In this document: piece after piece, positions 63,133 to 64,000 of the stretch
Layout of the letters: every line of letters begins with the position of its first letter
Numbering within the stretch: the first letter of the stretch is position 1
Source: an uncultured Lachnospiraceae bacterium
GTDB lineage: Bacteria; Bacillota; Clostridia; Lachnospirales; Lachnospiraceae
Length of the DNA stretch: 64,000 bases
Assembly (NCBI GenBank): GCA_951802115.1
Contig: CATOPL010000016.1
Span: 16,523-80,522, forward strand
Direction of reading: 5' to 3'
Translations under genes and position numbers: made by a program
The notes under the pieces: model-generated
Seen by the model: only the letters and a program-made list of their open reading frames with translations
The model's database searches: none
What the model was told of the DNA's origin: nothing

Positions 63133-64000
63133 ATGGGAAATATATATGATGGAGCGTTTCGGACAATTTTAAATGATTGCAGACAGATGATTATTCCGGT
63201 AATCAATGAGATTTTCAAGGAAGACTATACAGGAAATGAAATAATAGAGTTCCATCCCAATGAACATTTTATTGACCAACAGGATGCAGCAGATAAGGAA
63301 AGAATAACAGATACTAATTTTATAATCTATGGGAAGAAAAAGAAGAAATATCATCTGGAATGTGAGAGTAGCCTGCCGGATGGGCGGATGACAATCAGGT
63401 TGTTTGAATATGATGCTCAGATCGCTTTAGATGAAGGTGAAGTTATCAATGAAATATTGACAGTGACATTTCCCAATACAGCAGTCCTATATCTAAGGAA
63501 TTATAAAAAGACACCTGATAAAATGCGGTATGTGATAAAAACGCCGGGTGGCACCGTAGAGTATGATGTGCCAATTATGAAGGTGCAGGAATATACTCTG
63601 GAAGATATTTTTTCAAAGGGCTTGTTGCTGTTAATTCCGTTTTATATTTTTTCACATGAAAAGAACTTTAAGGTGTATAATAGTAATGAACAGAGATTGG
63701 CAGAGTTGAAAGCAGAATACCGAAGTATATTGGAGAGACTTGATAAACTGGAGCAGGAAGGGATTATTGGGGCGTTTGACAAACGTACTATTATAGAACT
63801 TTCTGGTGATGTGATCAGAGAAATTGCACAGAAGTATGAGAATGTGCAGAAAGGAATAGGTGGAATGATGAGTGGAGCGTTACTTGAGACAGAAGCGAGG
63901 ACGATTTTGAACAGAGGAAAAGATGAAGGCAGGAACCAAACTAAAAAGGAAACTGCTCTTAGAATGTTGCAGGATGGAGAGTTACCGATTGATAAGATTG
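63133..64000 (+). CDS. Rpn/PD-(D/E)XK-nuclease-like protein (partial, runs off the window)
   Basis: From ATG 63133 (GGAGG at 63121-63125, 7 bases upstream) the frame stays open for 289 codons to the end of the window. The start MGNIYDGAFRTILNDC is typical of the PD-(D/E)XK Rpn-type family, often annotated as putative transposase. A YHLECESSLPDGRM stretch (E-x-E with preceding strand) is the likely nuclease core. The C-terminal part has a coiled-coil-like RGKDEGRN repeat. Such proteins are widespread, laterally mobile and poorly understood. Confidence 0.7.
   Translation, partial: MGNIYDGAFRTILNDCRQMIIPVINEIFKEDYTGNEIIEFHPNEHFIDQQDAADKERITDTNFIIYGKKKKKYHLECESSLPDGRMTIRLFEYDAQIALDEGEVINEILTVTFPNTAVLYLRNYKKTPDKMRYVIKTPGGTVEYDVPIMKVQEYTLEDIFSKGLLLLIPFYIFSHEKNFKVYNSNEQRLAELKAEYRSILERLDKLEQEGIIGAFDKRTIIELSGDVIREIAQKYENVQKGIGGMMSGALLETEARTILNRGKDEGRNQTKKETALRMLQDGELPIDKI

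Overview
The window looks like chromosomal DNA of a spore-forming Lachnospiraceae (Clostridia, for example the Blautia, Dorea or Mediterraneibacter group). Evidence: strong AGGAGG-type ribosome binding sites, moderate G+C, an alpha/beta-type small acid-soluble spore protein, a ytfI-ytfJ (gerW) sporulation pair, the Firmicutes gene order rpmB-yloU-yloV-recG, LexA with Gram-positive SOS boxes, and several protein types I associate with this family. The genus is inferred from memory, not from a search. I saw no tRNA, rRNA, CRISPR array, intact insertion sequence or prophage.

Layout. 1-10.7 kb is mostly housekeeping and sporulation: the end of a membrane protein, a lipoprotein, a palindromic repeat, a NUDIX hydrolase, ytfI-ytfJ, a small polynucleotide-kinase-like protein, rpmB, a 48-residue membrane protein on the minus strand, yloU-yloV-recG, a lipoprotein and a spore protein. 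10.8-21.6 kb is a five-gene cluster: MoxR AAA+ ATPase, DUF5682, vWA, SWIM zinc-finger and DUF4132 proteins. It matches the gene content of the poorly understood E. coli yehL/yehM/yehP/yehQ/yehI genes and is the best candidate for an undescribed system. 21.6-26.6 kb has asparaginase, a histidine phosphatase, a hybrid sensor kinase and an MntR-type regulator. 26.7-29.6 kb holds a second, unrelated vWA-MoxR pair, followed by a phosphodiesterase, LarB, cardiolipin synthase, a CBS protein and a YqeY protein.

33.4-44.4 kb is signalling and cell surface: a VanR/VanS-like pair, a decayed aminotransferase end, D-lyxose isomerase, a 977-residue protein of unknown role, a lipoprotein paralogous to the one at 9.7 kb, and a second two-component system in one operon with an unknown membrane protein and a VanY-type carboxypeptidase. 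LexA (minus strand) follows. 45.3-51.6 kb is a complete F-type ATP synthase operon in which delta and alpha are fused into one reading frame; the c subunit has proton-type rather than sodium-type ligands. ApbE and an AraC regulator come next.

54.3-60.3 kb is a sucrose or fructoside utilisation locus: a divergent LacI repressor, three palindromic operators around the promoter, a GH32 hydrolase, a metallo-beta-lactamase-fold hydrolase, a PTS IIBCA transporter and a dedicated HPr that keeps His15 but has Lys at the usual regulatory Ser46. A remnant of a MATE transporter abuts the HPr gene. The window ends with an AT-rich non-coding stretch, an S8 subtilisin-like protease, and the start of an Rpn/PD-(D/E)XK-type protein that runs off the edge.
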